Below, piece after piece: positions 36,456-44,868 of a stretch of DNA of 64,000 nucleotides; within the stretch, counting starts at the first letter, position 1; every line of letters starts with the position of its first letter. Source of the DNA: Oceanisphaera arctica (lineage in GTDB: Bacteria; Pseudomonadota; Gammaproteobacteria; Enterobacterales; Aeromonadaceae). The translations under genes and the position numbers were made by a program. Below the pieces are notes generated by a model. That model saw nothing but the letters and a program-made list of their open reading frames with translations. It searched no databases and was not told where the DNA came from. Location: the NCBI RefSeq assembly GCF_002936955.1, contig NZ_MPZM01000007.1, forward strand, positions 62,001 through 126,000. The letters are read 5' to 3'.

Positions 36456-38351
36456 TCAGGCCAGGGGGTCGACCAGGTTGCCCTTGGTTTCCAGCCATTC
36501 TCGACGATCGCTCGAACGCTTCTTGGCCAGCAGCATGTCCATCAGTTTCTCGGTGGCTTCCATGTCGTCCACCGTCAGCTGCACCAGCCGGCGAGTATTG
36601 GGATCCAGGGTGGTTTCGCGCAGCTGCTTGGGATTCATCTCACCCAGGCCCTTGAAGCGGGTTACCTGTACCTTGCCTTTTTTCTTCTCGGCCTTGATCC
36701 GTTCCAGCACGCCGTCGCGCTCCCCTTCATCGAGGGCATAGAACACTTCTTTGCCCACATCGATGCGATACAGGGGCGGCATGGCCACATAGACATGCCC
36801 CTGCTCCACCAGATGACGGAAATGGCGCACGAACAGGGCGCACAGCAGGGTGGCGATATGAAGACCATCGGAGTCCGCATCGGCAAGAATGCAAATCTTG
36901 CCGTAGCGCAGATCGGACAAGTCGGTCGAGTCCGGATCCAGACCAATGGCCACCGAGATATCGTGCACTTCCTGCGAGGCCAGCACCTGACCAGACTCCA
37001 CCTCCCAGGTGTTCAGTATCTTGCCGCGCAGCGGCATGATCGCCTGAAACTCCCGATCCCGCGCCTGCTTGGCGCTGCCGCCGGCAGAGTCACCCTCTAC
37101 CAGGAACAGCTCGCCCCGCATGGGATCGGAACAGGCACAGTCGGTGAGCTTGCCGGGCAGCGCCGGCCCCTGGGTCACCTTCTTGCGCACCACCTTCTTG
37201 GCCTGGCGCAAGCGGCGCTGGGCACTGCTGATACACAATTCGGCAATCTGCTCCGCCAGCTCGGTATGCTGGTTCAACCACAGGCTGAAGGCGTCCTTCA
37301 CGATGCCGGACACGAAGGCCGAGCTCTGGCGCGACGACAGTCGCTCCTTGGTCTGACCTGCAAACTGGGGATCCTGCATCTTGACCGACAGTATGTAGGC
37401 ACAGCGCTCCCAGATGTCGTCCGGTGTCAGCTTGACGCCGCGCGGCAGCAGGTTGCGGAATTCGCAAAAGTCGCGCATGGCGTCGAGCAGGCCCTGACGC
37501 AGGCCGTTGACATGGGTACCGCCCTGAGCGGTGGGGATCAGGTTGACGTAACTTTCGCCCAGCCCTTCGCCGCCGTCGGGCAACCAGGTCAGGGCCCACT
37601 CCACGGCCGAATGTTCGGCGGTAAAGTTACCGGTGAACGGCTGCTCGGGCAGGCAGGTGAATTCCTTGACCGACTCCACCAGATAGTCTTTCAGGCCGTC
37701 CTGATAACACCATTCCAGGGTTTCGTCGTTGACCTTGTCCTGAAAGCGAATGCTCAGGCCCGGGCAGAGTACCGCCTTGGCCTTGAGTAGGTGCTTGAGC
37801 CGGCTGACCGAGAATCTGGGCGAGTCGAAGTAGCTGGCATCGGGCCAGAACCGCACACGGGTGCCGCTGTTGCGCTGGCCACAGGTGCCGGTAACGGTGA
37901 GTTCGCTCACCTTGTTGCCGTTCTCGAAGGCCATCTCGAACACCTGACCACCACGACGCACTGTGACGTCCACCCGGGTACTCAGGCCGTTGACCACAGA
38001 GATACCCACGCCGTGCAGACCACCGGAGAACTGGTAGTTCTTGTTGGAGAACTTGCCGCCGGCGTGCAGCTTGCAGAAGATCAGCTCGACCCCGGAGATA
38101 CCTTCTTCCGGGTGAATGTCCACAGGCATGCCACGGCCGTCGTCGATTACTTCCAGCGACTGATCGGCATGCAGTATCACCTCGACCTTGCTGGCGTGGC
38201 CGGCCAGGGCCTCATCCACGCTGTTATCGATGACTTCCTGACCCAGGTGGTTGGGTCGGCTGGTGTCCGTATACATGCCGGGGCGACGCCGCACCGGCTC
38301 CAGACCATTGAGGACTTCGATGGCGTCGGCAGTATATTGACTCGATGTCAT
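36456..38351 (-). CDS. parE: DNA topoisomerase IV subunit B
   Basis: 631 residues. ATPase subunit of topoisomerase IV. GHKL ATP-binding motifs: [25 protein letters not shown] and [18 protein letters not shown] domain: [18 protein letters not shown] and [12 protein letters not shown]. Upstream of parC in the same operon. The promoter region is followed upstream by repeat R7. Confidence 0.97.
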   Translation of the reverse strand: MTSSQYTADAIEVLNGLEPVRRRPGMYTDTSRPNHLGQEVIDNSVDEALAGHASKVEVILHADQSLEVIDDGRGMPVDIHPEEGISGVELIFCKLHAGGKFSNKNYQFSGGLHGVGISVVNGLSTRVDVTVRRGGQVFEMAFENGNKVSELTVTGTCGQRNSGTRVRFWPDASYFDSPRFSVSRLKHLLKAKAVLCPGLSIRFQDKVNDETLEWCYQDGLKDYLVESVKEFTCLPEQPFTGNFTAEHSAVEWALTWLPDGGEGLGESYVNLIPTAQGGTHVNGLRQGLLDAMRDFCEFRNLLPRGVKLTPDDIWERCAYILSVKMQDPQFAGQTKERLSSRQSSAFVSGIVKDAFSLWLNQHTELAEQIAELCISSAQRRLRQAKKVVRKKVTQGPALPGKLTDCACSDPMRGELFLVEGDSAGGSAKQARDREFQAIMPLRGKILNTWEVESGQVLASQEVHDISVAIGLDPDSTDLSDLRYGKICILADADSDGLHIATLLCALFVRHFRHLVEQGHVYVAMPPLYRIDVGKEVFYALDEGERDGVLERIKAEKKKGKVQVTRFKGLGEMNPKQLRETTLDPNTRRLVQLTVDDMEATEKLMDMLLAKKRSSDRREWLETKGNLVDPLA

Positions 38352-38459
38352 ATTGACCTTCGGTAATCAGGATTCGTTGGCCGCATCTTACTACCTGAGG
38401 GCGCAAGCGCAAAGCAGACCGAAATCAGGTGGGGATGGTTGAGTCCATAAATCGGATAA

Positions 38460-38940
38460 TACCAATCACACTAACTATCTGATCAGGTATTCGGTCGGAG
38501 CACCAGAGGCAACACAGCAGCCTCCCTCGACACGCCATGGGCTAAGGCCATCTGCGTTTGGCAATGGCTGCAAACATTCGCTGGATGTTTGGTCCATCAC
38601 CCAACTTGATGCAGGCAGCAAGCTGCCCCATGGGGGCTCGGAAATGCCATCCATGGCATTTCACGGTCGTGGGAGCCGTTCTCTGTTGCCTCTTCTTAAA
38701 CACCGAGTGGCCTGCAGACGGCGCCAACAGGCAACGCTGGAGCATCAAGGAGGACAAAGGGATCTGCTCCGCCGACCTTCTGTTTCAGGGATGAAACAGA
38801 GAGCCCCCATGGGGCGGGTTTACTCGCCGTGACGAACGGTTTCAGCCTGACCGAACATCCGGTGAATGCTCGCAGTTAGCTGAAACGGTGAGTGTTACTT
38901 AGCAGTGGCGTGTCGGCGGAGCGGGCCCTTTGTCTGATTT
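38460..38940. repeat. Composite hairpin repeat, copy R7 (V then U domain)
   Basis: Starts with the family end ATACCAATCACACTAACTAT. V domain: arms from 38503 (CCAGAGGCAACACAGCAGCC) and to 38700, with the minus-strand hairpin GAAATGCC-ATGGAT-GGCATTTC (38641-38662). U domain: arms GGAGGACAAAGGGATCTGCT (from 38749) and to 38937, with TCTGTTTC-AGGGAT-GAAACAGA (38778-38801) and, unlike other U copies, a captured V-type inner stem-loop (GGTTTCAG to GCTGAAACGG). It lies between parE (start) and yqiA (end), both on the minus strand. Confidence 0.87.
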
Positions 38941-38993
38941 ACTGCGGTCATCAAAGGCAACAGAAACGAGTAACCAGGAGAGAAGTAGTAGGC

Positions 38994-39563
38994 CTATAGC
39001 TGCAGAAAACGAATGATCTGGGCGCAGTAGTGTGAGAAGCCGACGAAGGAGTGGTCGCCGCCCTTCTGAATGCAGACCCGGGCGAAACGGTAGTATTCCA
39101 GCGCCTCCCGGTAGTCGAGCACTTCGTCGCCCTGCTGCTGCAGCAACCAGATGCGCTCCATGCAGGTAGGCGCCTCGACACGCAGGTCGGCCAGCTCCTG
39201 CATATGGGTGGGTGTCAGCAGATAACGCTCGTCGGTGTAGGGGTTAACTTGCTCGCCCAGATAATCCTGCAGCAGCACATGGGGATGCACCGCCGGATTG
39301 ATCACCACGGCCCGCACCCCGAACTGCTCGGCGACACGAGTGGCCAGAAAACCGCCGAGCGAGCTGCCGGCCACGCCGAAAGGCTCCTTTATATCATCAC
39401 AGATAGCCGCTATCTGCGCCCAGGCCGCCGCCGGGGTGGCCGCCAGTTGCGGACAGATAAGACGAATATCGGGCCGCTTCTGCTGCAGGTGTTCCTGCAT
39501 CTGTCGGGCCTTGATGGATTGGGGAGAAGAATTGAAACCATGCAGATACAACAGCGTTGGCAT
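38994..39563 (-). CDS. yqiA: YqiA family esterase
   Basis: 189 residues of the alpha/beta-hydrolase fold. The nucleophile elbow is GSSLGG; LYLHGFNSSP near the N-terminus is the oxyanion segment, and the C-terminal GGDHSF holds the catalytic histidine. In E. coli it hydrolyses short acyl esters; the natural substrate is unknown. Start ATG 39563 lies three bases after the cpdA stop. Confidence 0.92.
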   Translation of the reverse strand: MPTLLYLHGFNSSPQSIKARQMQEHLQQKRPDIRLICPQLAATPAAAWAQIAAICDDIKEPFGVAGSSLGGFLATRVAEQFGVRAVVINPAVHPHVLLQDYLGEQVNPYTDERYLLTPTHMQELADLRVEAPTCMERIWLLQQQGDEVLDYREALEYYRFARVCIQKGGDHSFVGFSHYCAQIIRFLQL

Positions 39564-39565
39564 TA

Positions 39566-40438
39566 TCAATATCCCTTGGCACTGAAATCGGGCACGAAGG
39601 CATCGGGCGGCAATCGCCATACCTGGGTGCTGAGGCGACCGTCGGGATAGAGCGAGATGGCGCGCCAGCCCGGTGCCATGCTGTCGAGGGCAAAGTCGTC
39701 AGACAGCGGCTTGAACTGGAGACAGGTAGAGGGGCTGGCCAGATAACGCACACCATGGTGCGTTTGATCGAAACCCTGATGCACATGACCGGACAATACC
39801 ACCCGAGAGACACCATCATGCCCCACCTGGTGCCGGGTCAACAGCGCCCGCAAGGCATCTGCATTGCGCAGGTTGTGCTGATCCAGCCAGGCACAGCCCA
39901 CCGGCACCGCCTGATGATGCACCGCTACCAGCAGATGACGTTCCGGATAATGCTCAATCACCTGCTCAAGCAGCGCCAGCTGAGAGTCGGACAGCTCGCC
40001 ATGGGTTTCGCCGGGGATCTGGGTGTCGAGCAAGAGTATCTGCCACTGCCCGCACAGCAGGTGCTTGGCATTACTGATACCGGCACGGTCCAGCTCGGCT
40101 TGCATCAGGGGGGCATCGTCGTGGTTACCCGGCAGCCAGAACACCGGCGGTGCCAGCTCACTCATCAAGGCGGTAAAATGGCGATAAGAGGCACCACTGT
40201 GATCCTGCGACAGATCACCGGTCGCCAGAATAAGGTCTCGCCGACTGGCCTCACAAGCTCGCTCGTCTTCGAGAATGGCATCCACCACCGCCCGGCAGCT
40301 GTGCCAGGGCGCAATGCCCAGCAAGTCCGTATTTTTACCGGCAAAGAGGTGGGTATCGGTGATTTGCAGCAACTCCACGACGCCGTCGGTGCTGTGGAGG
40401 CTGATCTCTGTGGTATCTAGGGTGCGGGCCTGGTTCAA
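39566..40438 (-). CDS. cpdA: 3',5'-cyclic-AMP phosphodiesterase CpdA
   Basis: 290 residues. Class III metallophosphoesterase that degrades cAMP. Metal-binding motifs in order: DTHLF, GDLSQD, GNHDD, HHQAVP and GHVHQ. The N-terminus is longer than in E. coli by a few residues. Overlaps the yqiB stop by four bases, so translation is coupled. Confidence 0.94.
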   Translation of the reverse strand: MNQARTLDTTEISLHSTDGVVELLQITDTHLFAGKNTDLLGIAPWHSCRAVVDAILEDERACEASRRDLILATGDLSQDHSGASYRHFTALMSELAPPVFWLPGNHDDAPLMQAELDRAGISNAKHLLCGQWQILLLDTQIPGETHGELSDSQLALLEQVIEHYPERHLLVAVHHQAVPVGCAWLDQHNLRNADALRALLTRHQVGHDGVSRVVLSGHVHQGFDQTHHGVRYLASPSTCLQFKPLSDDFALDSMAPGWRAISLYPDGRLSTQVWRLPPDAFVPDFSAKGY

Positions 40439-40878
40439 AGCTGTTTAACCGTACTGAATCCGTGGTATAGGCAACATTTCAGCCACTCGGCCAGAAAGAG
40501 GTTAACCTGCTCTTTTTCATTGGGATGATGCATTTTTTCGTTGGGGTAATGGTAACTCGACTGCAGGGTAAAAATCTGCTGACTGGCACACACTTCGGCC
40601 ATACGCACATCGTGATACAGCCGGACCTTGACTTTCATCCGCATAAAACAGGGCAAGCCCGGCGTACATTGCTCGATGGAAACATGCCAGGTGTAGGGGG
40701 CCGTTTCCAGTACCCGCAGCACAAACAGCACCTGTTCACTGATACCGACCGACACGCTCTCGCCCACCACAGCCCCGTTGGGCAGCAGCTTCATCAGGGC
40801 CAGATAATTGACGTCGCAGGTACGCTGCAACGCCTTCAAATCCGGTACATGTTTGCGGGTGGAACCCCTGGGAATCAC
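40435..40878 (-). CDS. yqiB: DUF1249 family protein YqiB
   Basis: About 147 residues, soluble, of unknown function; conserved between nudF and cpdA. Family features: a helical N-terminus (VPDLKALQRTCDVNYLALMKLLP), then a beta-rich part with the ARLYHDARMAEV-like segment VRLYHDVRMAEVC, and the C-terminal NLFLAEWLKCCLYHG. Start probably GTG at 40878 with GGAG upstream; a TTG at 40896 is also open. Confidence 0.88.
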   Translation of the reverse strand: MIPRGSTRKHVPDLKALQRTCDVNYLALMKLLPNGAVVGESVSVGISEQVLFVLRVLETAPYTWHVSIEQCTPGLPCFMRMKVKVRLYHDVRMAEVCASQQIFTLQSSYHYPNEKMHHPNEKEQVNLFLAEWLKCCLYHGFSTVKQL

Positions 40879-41008
40879 ACTCAACTCTCCTCGCAACCGA
40901 CGACCGGGCAGACATTCATACGATGATCACCATTGTAATGAACGCCCTTCCTCTGCGTCCATTACAACAGTTTTCAGGCAGCCCGGTCAAAGACCGACCC
41001 TTATTCCT

Positions 41009-41629
41009 CTACCTTCCCCCCTCCCCCTTGAGGCGCTGCAGCTCAAGCCACTGCAGGGCTATGATGCTGGTGGCATTGTCTATCTTGCCCTCGGCCAGCC
41101 ATTGCATCGCCTGCTCTCTGGGCAGACGATGCACCCGGATGTCTTCGCTCTCGGTGGCCAGCCCCGCATGGGTGGCTGCCTGGCTGGCATCCACTTCGCC
41201 GATAAAAACCGTGATGCGCTCACTGCAGCCGCCGGGCGTAGTAAAATAACTCATCACCCGGGTCAGGGTGTTCAGGGTCAGGCCCGCTTCTTCCTGGGCC
41301 TCGCGGCGCACCACCTCTTCTTCCGACTCGCCCTCTTCCACTATGCCTGCCACCACTTCCAGCAACCAGGGGCTGCCCTCGGCATAGACGGCGCCCACCC
41401 TGAATTGTTCCACCAGTACCACCTCGTCTCGCACCGGATCATAGGGCAATACCGCCACCGCATGACCCCGGTCGAACAGCTCACGGGTGATCTCCTGACT
41501 CCAACCACCGGCAAAAAGTTTGTGCCGCAACCTCAGGCGCAGCAGACGGAAAAAGCCCTTATAGCCCACCTCTTCGGCCAGCAGTTGCATATCTTCCCGA
41601 CCAAAACCGGTGTGATTCTTTGTACTCAT
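41009..41629 (-). CDS. nudF: ADP-ribose pyrophosphatase NudF
   Basis: 206 residues. Nudix hydrolase acting on ADP-ribose. The Nudix box GIVEEGESEEEVVRREAQEE, then AGL, is complete, followed by the proline-containing YFTTPGGCSERI typical of ADPRases. First gene of nudF-yqiB-cpdA-yqiA and divergent from tolC, as in E. coli. ATG is preceded by AGGAGT. A 20-bp palindrome lies 52 bases upstream. Confidence 0.94.
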   Translation of the reverse strand: MSTKNHTGFGREDMQLLAEEVGYKGFFRLLRLRLRHKLFAGGWSQEITRELFDRGHAVAVLPYDPVRDEVVLVEQFRVGAVYAEGSPWLLEVVAGIVEEGESEEEVVRREAQEEAGLTLNTLTRVMSYFTTPGGCSERITVFIGEVDASQAATHAGLATESEDIRVHRLPREQAMQWLAEGKIDNATSIIALQWLELQRLKGEGGR

Positions 41630-41680
41630 GAAGACTCCTTTCTTGACATTTCACTGGCAGATTTTAGACTAGCCCCGATA

Positions 41681-41700
41681 ATGAATGAACGTTCATTCAT
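41681..41700. promoter_or_regulatory. Perfect 20-bp palindrome between nudF and tolC
   Basis: ATGAATGAACGTTCATTCAT is its own reverse complement. Size and symmetry suit a dimeric repressor of TetR type. It lies 52 bases from the nudF start and about 410 from tolC, so nudF is the closer target. No TetR gene is in the window. Confidence 0.65.
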
Positions 41701-41800
41701 AAACAATCCTACGCTGTCGTGCCATCCATTTGCATGATGCTGAACGAATAATATCGATGTTGTCGTTATACTGAACGGATAAAAACCCACTGCCTGCACT

Positions 41801-42068
41801 TAGGGTCTGTTGACCTTCCGATGTGATTTTTGCAGCAGTTTGTGGGGGCTTGATACAAGACATCGCTTATGCCGTGTAGTCACTCTACATAAATAAGCGA
41901 TAACGCAGTAGCAAGCCCCCACAAGCGCTGCCCTATGGGTTCGGCTAAACGCGTTTTTCTCTTTATTGAGAGGACTTTGCTTAGAATGACTAAGCTGCCC
42001 CCCTCTCGCCGCGATAAAAACGCGTTTAACTCGAACGAAATTTCACCGCGAAAGGTCAACAGACCCTA
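41801..42068. mobile_element. MITE-like element with 16-bp inverted ends and TA borders
   Basis: Ends AGGGTCTGTTGACCTT (41802-41817) and AAGGTCAACAGACCCT (42052-42067) are perfect inverted copies, with TA at both outer borders, as for Tc1/mariner-IS630-type insertion. No ORF inside. Two nested inverted repeats fill it: TGTGGGGGCTTG (41841-41852) with 41912-41923 plus ATCGCTTAT (41862-41870) with 41893-41901, and AAACGCGTTTTT (41947-41958) with 42016-42027. It ends 42 bases before the tolC start. Confidence 0.8.
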
Positions 42069-42109
42069 GCACGGCGATAATTGCTCACCCAGTTACGTAA
42101 GGCTACACC

Positions 42110-43411
42110 ATGAAAAAAACGCTGTTGTCGACCCTGATATTGCTTTGCGCGGCAGGCCCGGCTCAGGCCGAAGACTTGCTGGATATCTACCAGCAGGCGA
42201 CGCAAAACGATCCCCAGGTACGTCAGGCCAAGGCCGAGCGTGATGCCGCCTTCGAGAAAATCAACGAGTCCCGCGCACCGCTGCTGCCCCAGGTCAACCT
42301 GGCGGCCACCGCAAACCATACCCAGAGCAATCAGAACGATCGCACCACCCGTAGTGGTACCGGTGTGGGTGCCACCCTGGATCAGTCACTGTATCGCAAA
42401 GCCAACTGGATCAGCCTGGACATCACCGAAAAGGCCGCCACCCAGACCGAAGTGAGCTACAAGCAGGTACAGCAGGCGTTGATTCTGCGTGCCACTCAGG
42501 CCTATTTCGCCGTGCTGAGCGCCGAAGACGCCCTGAGCTTCGTTCAGGCCAACAAGGAAGCGGTCAGTCGCCAGCTCGATCAGACCAAACAGCGCTTCGA
42601 AGTCGGCTTGAGCGCCATGACCGATGTGCACGAGGCCCAGGCCCAGTTCGATCAGGCCCTGGCCGAAGAAATTGCAGCCGAAAACGCTGTCAACAACGCC
42701 AAGGAAGCGCTTCGCGAACTGACCAACATGAACTACACCCGACTGAACAAGCTCGATACCGAGACATTCAGTCCGCAGGCCTCTGTAGTCACCGCCGACG
42801 CCTGGCTGGAAATCGCCCTGGAGCAGAATCTGGAGCTACATCGTCAGCGCATAAGCAAAGACATCGCCAGCGAACAGATCGGCCTGGCCCAGTCCGGCCA
42901 CCTGCCGACCCTGGACCTGAACGCCGGTCTGAGCAGCAATTACAGTGATTATAAAAACAACGCTCAAAGCGACGGCACCTTGAGTGAAGGTACCGTCGGC
43001 CTGACATTCAAGCTACCGGTATACACTGGCGGTGCCACCAGCTCTCAGGTGAAGCAGGCCCAGTACAACTACGTGGCCGCCAGCGAGCAGCTGGAACGCA
43101 GCTTCCGCTCGGTGCAGAGTCAGGTGTACTCCTCGTTCAACGACGTCAGTGCCGCCACCGGCTCCATTCGCGCCTTCGAGCAGTTCGTCATCTCGGCCCA
43201 GAGCGCGCTCGATGCCACCGAGGCGGGCTATGAAGTCGGCACCCGTACCATCGTCGATGTGCTTAACGCCACCCGTCAGCTGTACAACGCCAAGCAGAAT
43301 CTGTCTGCCGCGCGCTACAACTATATCCTGAGTCAGCTTCAGTTGAAGCAGGCGGCCGGCAACCTGACCGAGCAGGACTTGGTGGATATCAACAACGGCC
43401 TGAAGCGCTGA
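42110..43411 (+). CDS. tolC: Outer membrane efflux channel TolC
   Basis: 433 residues with a signal peptide (residues 1-20, cut after AQA). Trimeric channel for RND/MFS/ABC efflux and type I secretion. The tandem-repeat structure is visible: repeat 1 contains LLDIYQQATQNDPQVRQAKA, and repeat 2 starts near WLEIALEQNLELHRQRIS. The end RYNYILSQLQLKQAAGNL is typical. The long C-terminal tail of E. coli TolC is absent. The MITE stands where the promoter would be expected. A terminator follows. Confidence 0.96.
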   Translation: MKKTLLSTLILLCAAGPAQAEDLLDIYQQATQNDPQVRQAKAERDAAFEKINESRAPLLPQVNLAATANHTQSNQNDRTTRSGTGVGATLDQSLYRKANWISLDITEKAATQTEVSYKQVQQALILRATQAYFAVLSAEDALSFVQANKEAVSRQLDQTKQRFEVGLSAMTDVHEAQAQFDQALAEEIAAENAVNNAKEALRELTNMNYTRLNKLDTETFSPQASVVTADAWLEIALEQNLELHRQRISKDIASEQIGLAQSGHLPTLDLNAGLSSNYSDYKNNAQSDGTLSEGTVGLTFKLPVYTGGATSSQVKQAQYNYVAASEQLERSFRSVQSQVYSSFNDVSAATGSIRAFEQFVISAQSALDATEAGYEVGTRTIVDVLNATRQLYNAKQNLSAARYNYILSQLQLKQAAGNLTEQDLVDINNGLKR

Positions 43412-43414
43412 TAA

Positions 43415-43448
43415 CGAAAAGGGAAGGCATCACGCCTTCCCTTTTTCG
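43415..43448. terminator. Intrinsic terminator of tolC
   Basis: Stem CGAAAAGGGAAGGC (43415-43428) with GCCTTCCCTTTTTCG, loop ATCAC, followed by a T run; it could also act on the minus strand. Confidence 0.9.
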
Positions 43449-43459
43449 TTGTTGATTGA

Positions 43460-43868
43460 TACCAACCTCATTCAGTATCTGATCAGGTGTTGTATCCGAG
43501 CACCAGAGGCAACACAGCCGCCCCCCACGACTCGCTACGAGTACATCCTTGTAAGCTCGGACATGCCATCCCTGGCATGTCACGGTCGTGGGCGGTAATC
43601 TCTGTTGCCTCTTCTGCTACACCGAGTCGTTCGCAGGCAGCACTAACAGTCGACACCGGAGCATCAGGGAGAATAAAGGGATCTGCTCCACCGACCATCT
43701 GACCACCATGGATGGTGGGAATGACAGGACGGCAGGAGCATTCCCTGGCCGCGCCATGGATGGCGCGGCTGAGCCTACAGGGACGTATTTACGGCGAGTC
43801 GGCGGAGAGGGCCCTTTGTTCGGGATTGATATAACAATCGAATAGATCAATGGTTTAATGGGATGGGG
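43460..43868. repeat. Composite hairpin repeat, copy R8 (full length, V then U domain)
   Basis: Full-length copy with both ends (ATACCAACCTCATTCAGTAT left; ATTAAACCATTGATCTATT as reverse complement right). V domain arms from 43502 and to 43620; minus-strand hairpins ACATGCC-AGGGAT-GGCATGT (43561-43580) and TAC-AAGGAT-GTA (43542-43553; 11 of 12 CsrA-consensus bases). U domain arms 43667-43695 and 43798-43823 with three plus-strand hairpins: CCACC-ATGGAT-GGTGG (43703-43718), CCGCGCC-ATGGAT-GGCGCGG (43749-43768) and TAC-AGGGAC-GTA (43776-43787). Its right end supplies the abrB stop codon. Confidence 0.9.
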
Positions 43869-44868
43869 ATGACCCGCCAGCACGGCGCATCAGCCAGCCG
43901 GCAGTGATGCCGAGCAGCAAAATCCGCAGCACATGATGGAAAATCACCCATGACGGCTCCAGTCCGGTGACCAGCGCCAGATAAATCATCGCCTCCACCG
44001 CCCCCGGTGCGTACGCCAACCACACCTGAAACACCGGCAAGTGTAACCACCAGGCCACCACTACCGCCCAGCCCAGGGCAATCACCGAACTCGACAGGCT
44101 GATCAGCAAACCAACCAGTAACAGCTGGCCCATCTCTTTGGCCGGCAACGGCTTTAACCTGCTACCGACCAAAGCACCCAGCAGAATCATGCTCACCGGG
44201 ATCAGGCCACTCACCGGCACCGCAGACACGCCCGTCCAGGCCGCATAACTGGCCGAGATGGCCACACCCGCCAGAATGTAACTGGCTGGCACGCGTAACC
44301 AGGCTGCCCCCTTGCCCACCACCCAGGTCACCAACACCAACAGTACCGTAGTGACCAGAGACAGTTCCTGGCTGGCGGGAATACCCAGGGTGGGCACCCA
44401 TTCCAGCAACATGACGACACTCACCGTGGCCACCAGGGCAATCACCCGCACCGTTTGCGACAAGATCACCCGTATCGGGTTATCCAGCCGAGTGGCCAGC
44501 GCCGCCATCACCGACAGCGCCCCCGGCGAGGCTCCCATTGCCGCCTCCTGAGGCGACCAGCCCAGTCGACGCAGCATATACTGCCCCAGCGGGATCTGGG
44601 TCGCCAGACACAGCAAAAGCCCCGCGACGCTGAACAACAGCGACGCGGGGCCGGGAAAGTCGAACTCCAGCCGCATACCCACGGCTACCCCCAGACATGC
44701 CTGGATCGGAGGCAACAGCGCCTTTGGCAGCCGTACCTCCAGCCCCAGCATGGCGGAGAGGGCCACCATCAGCATGGCCCCCAGCAGCCAGTCGGATGGA
44801 AAGCCGGCCCAGTGGGCCAGCCCGCCTCCCGCCGCACCCAAGGCACAGGTACGGAGCCAGCTCATCAT
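43855..44868 (-). CDS. AbrB family membrane protein (ammonia monooxygenase-like annotation)
   Basis: 337 residues with about ten hydrophobic helices in two AbrB duplications (each with a GASPGALSVMAAL- or YAPGAVEAMIYLAL-type segment). The family is often misnamed putative ammonia monooxygenase; its role is unknown, but it commonly accompanies TctA/TctB genes, as here, where its ATG overlaps the tctA stop (ATGA). The last residues (S-P-S-H-stop) are encoded by the end of repeat R8. Confidence 0.85.
   Translation of the reverse strand: MMSWLRTCALGAAGGGLAHWAGFPSDWLLGAMLMVALSAMLGLEVRLPKALLPPIQACLGVAVGMRLEFDFPGPASLLFSVAGLLLCLATQIPLGQYMLRRLGWSPQEAAMGASPGALSVMAALATRLDNPIRVILSQTVRVIALVATVSVVMLLEWVPTLGIPASQELSLVTTVLLVLVTWVVGKGAAWLRVPASYILAGVAISASYAAWTGVSAVPVSGLIPVSMILLGALVGSRLKPLPAKEMGQLLLVGLLISLSSSVIALGWAVVVAWWLHLPVFQVWLAYAPGAVEAMIYLALVTGLEPSWVIFHHVLRILLLGITAGWLMRRAGGSSPSH

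Noticed and set aside
36390-37790. 466-codon plus-strand ORF opposite parE
   Set aside because: Shadow frame of parE without a ribosome site or recognisable domains.
38542-38832. Short ORFs on both strands in the parE-yqiA gap
   Set aside because: All are translations of repeat R7 and share peptides such as KEDKGICSAD with other repeat copies.
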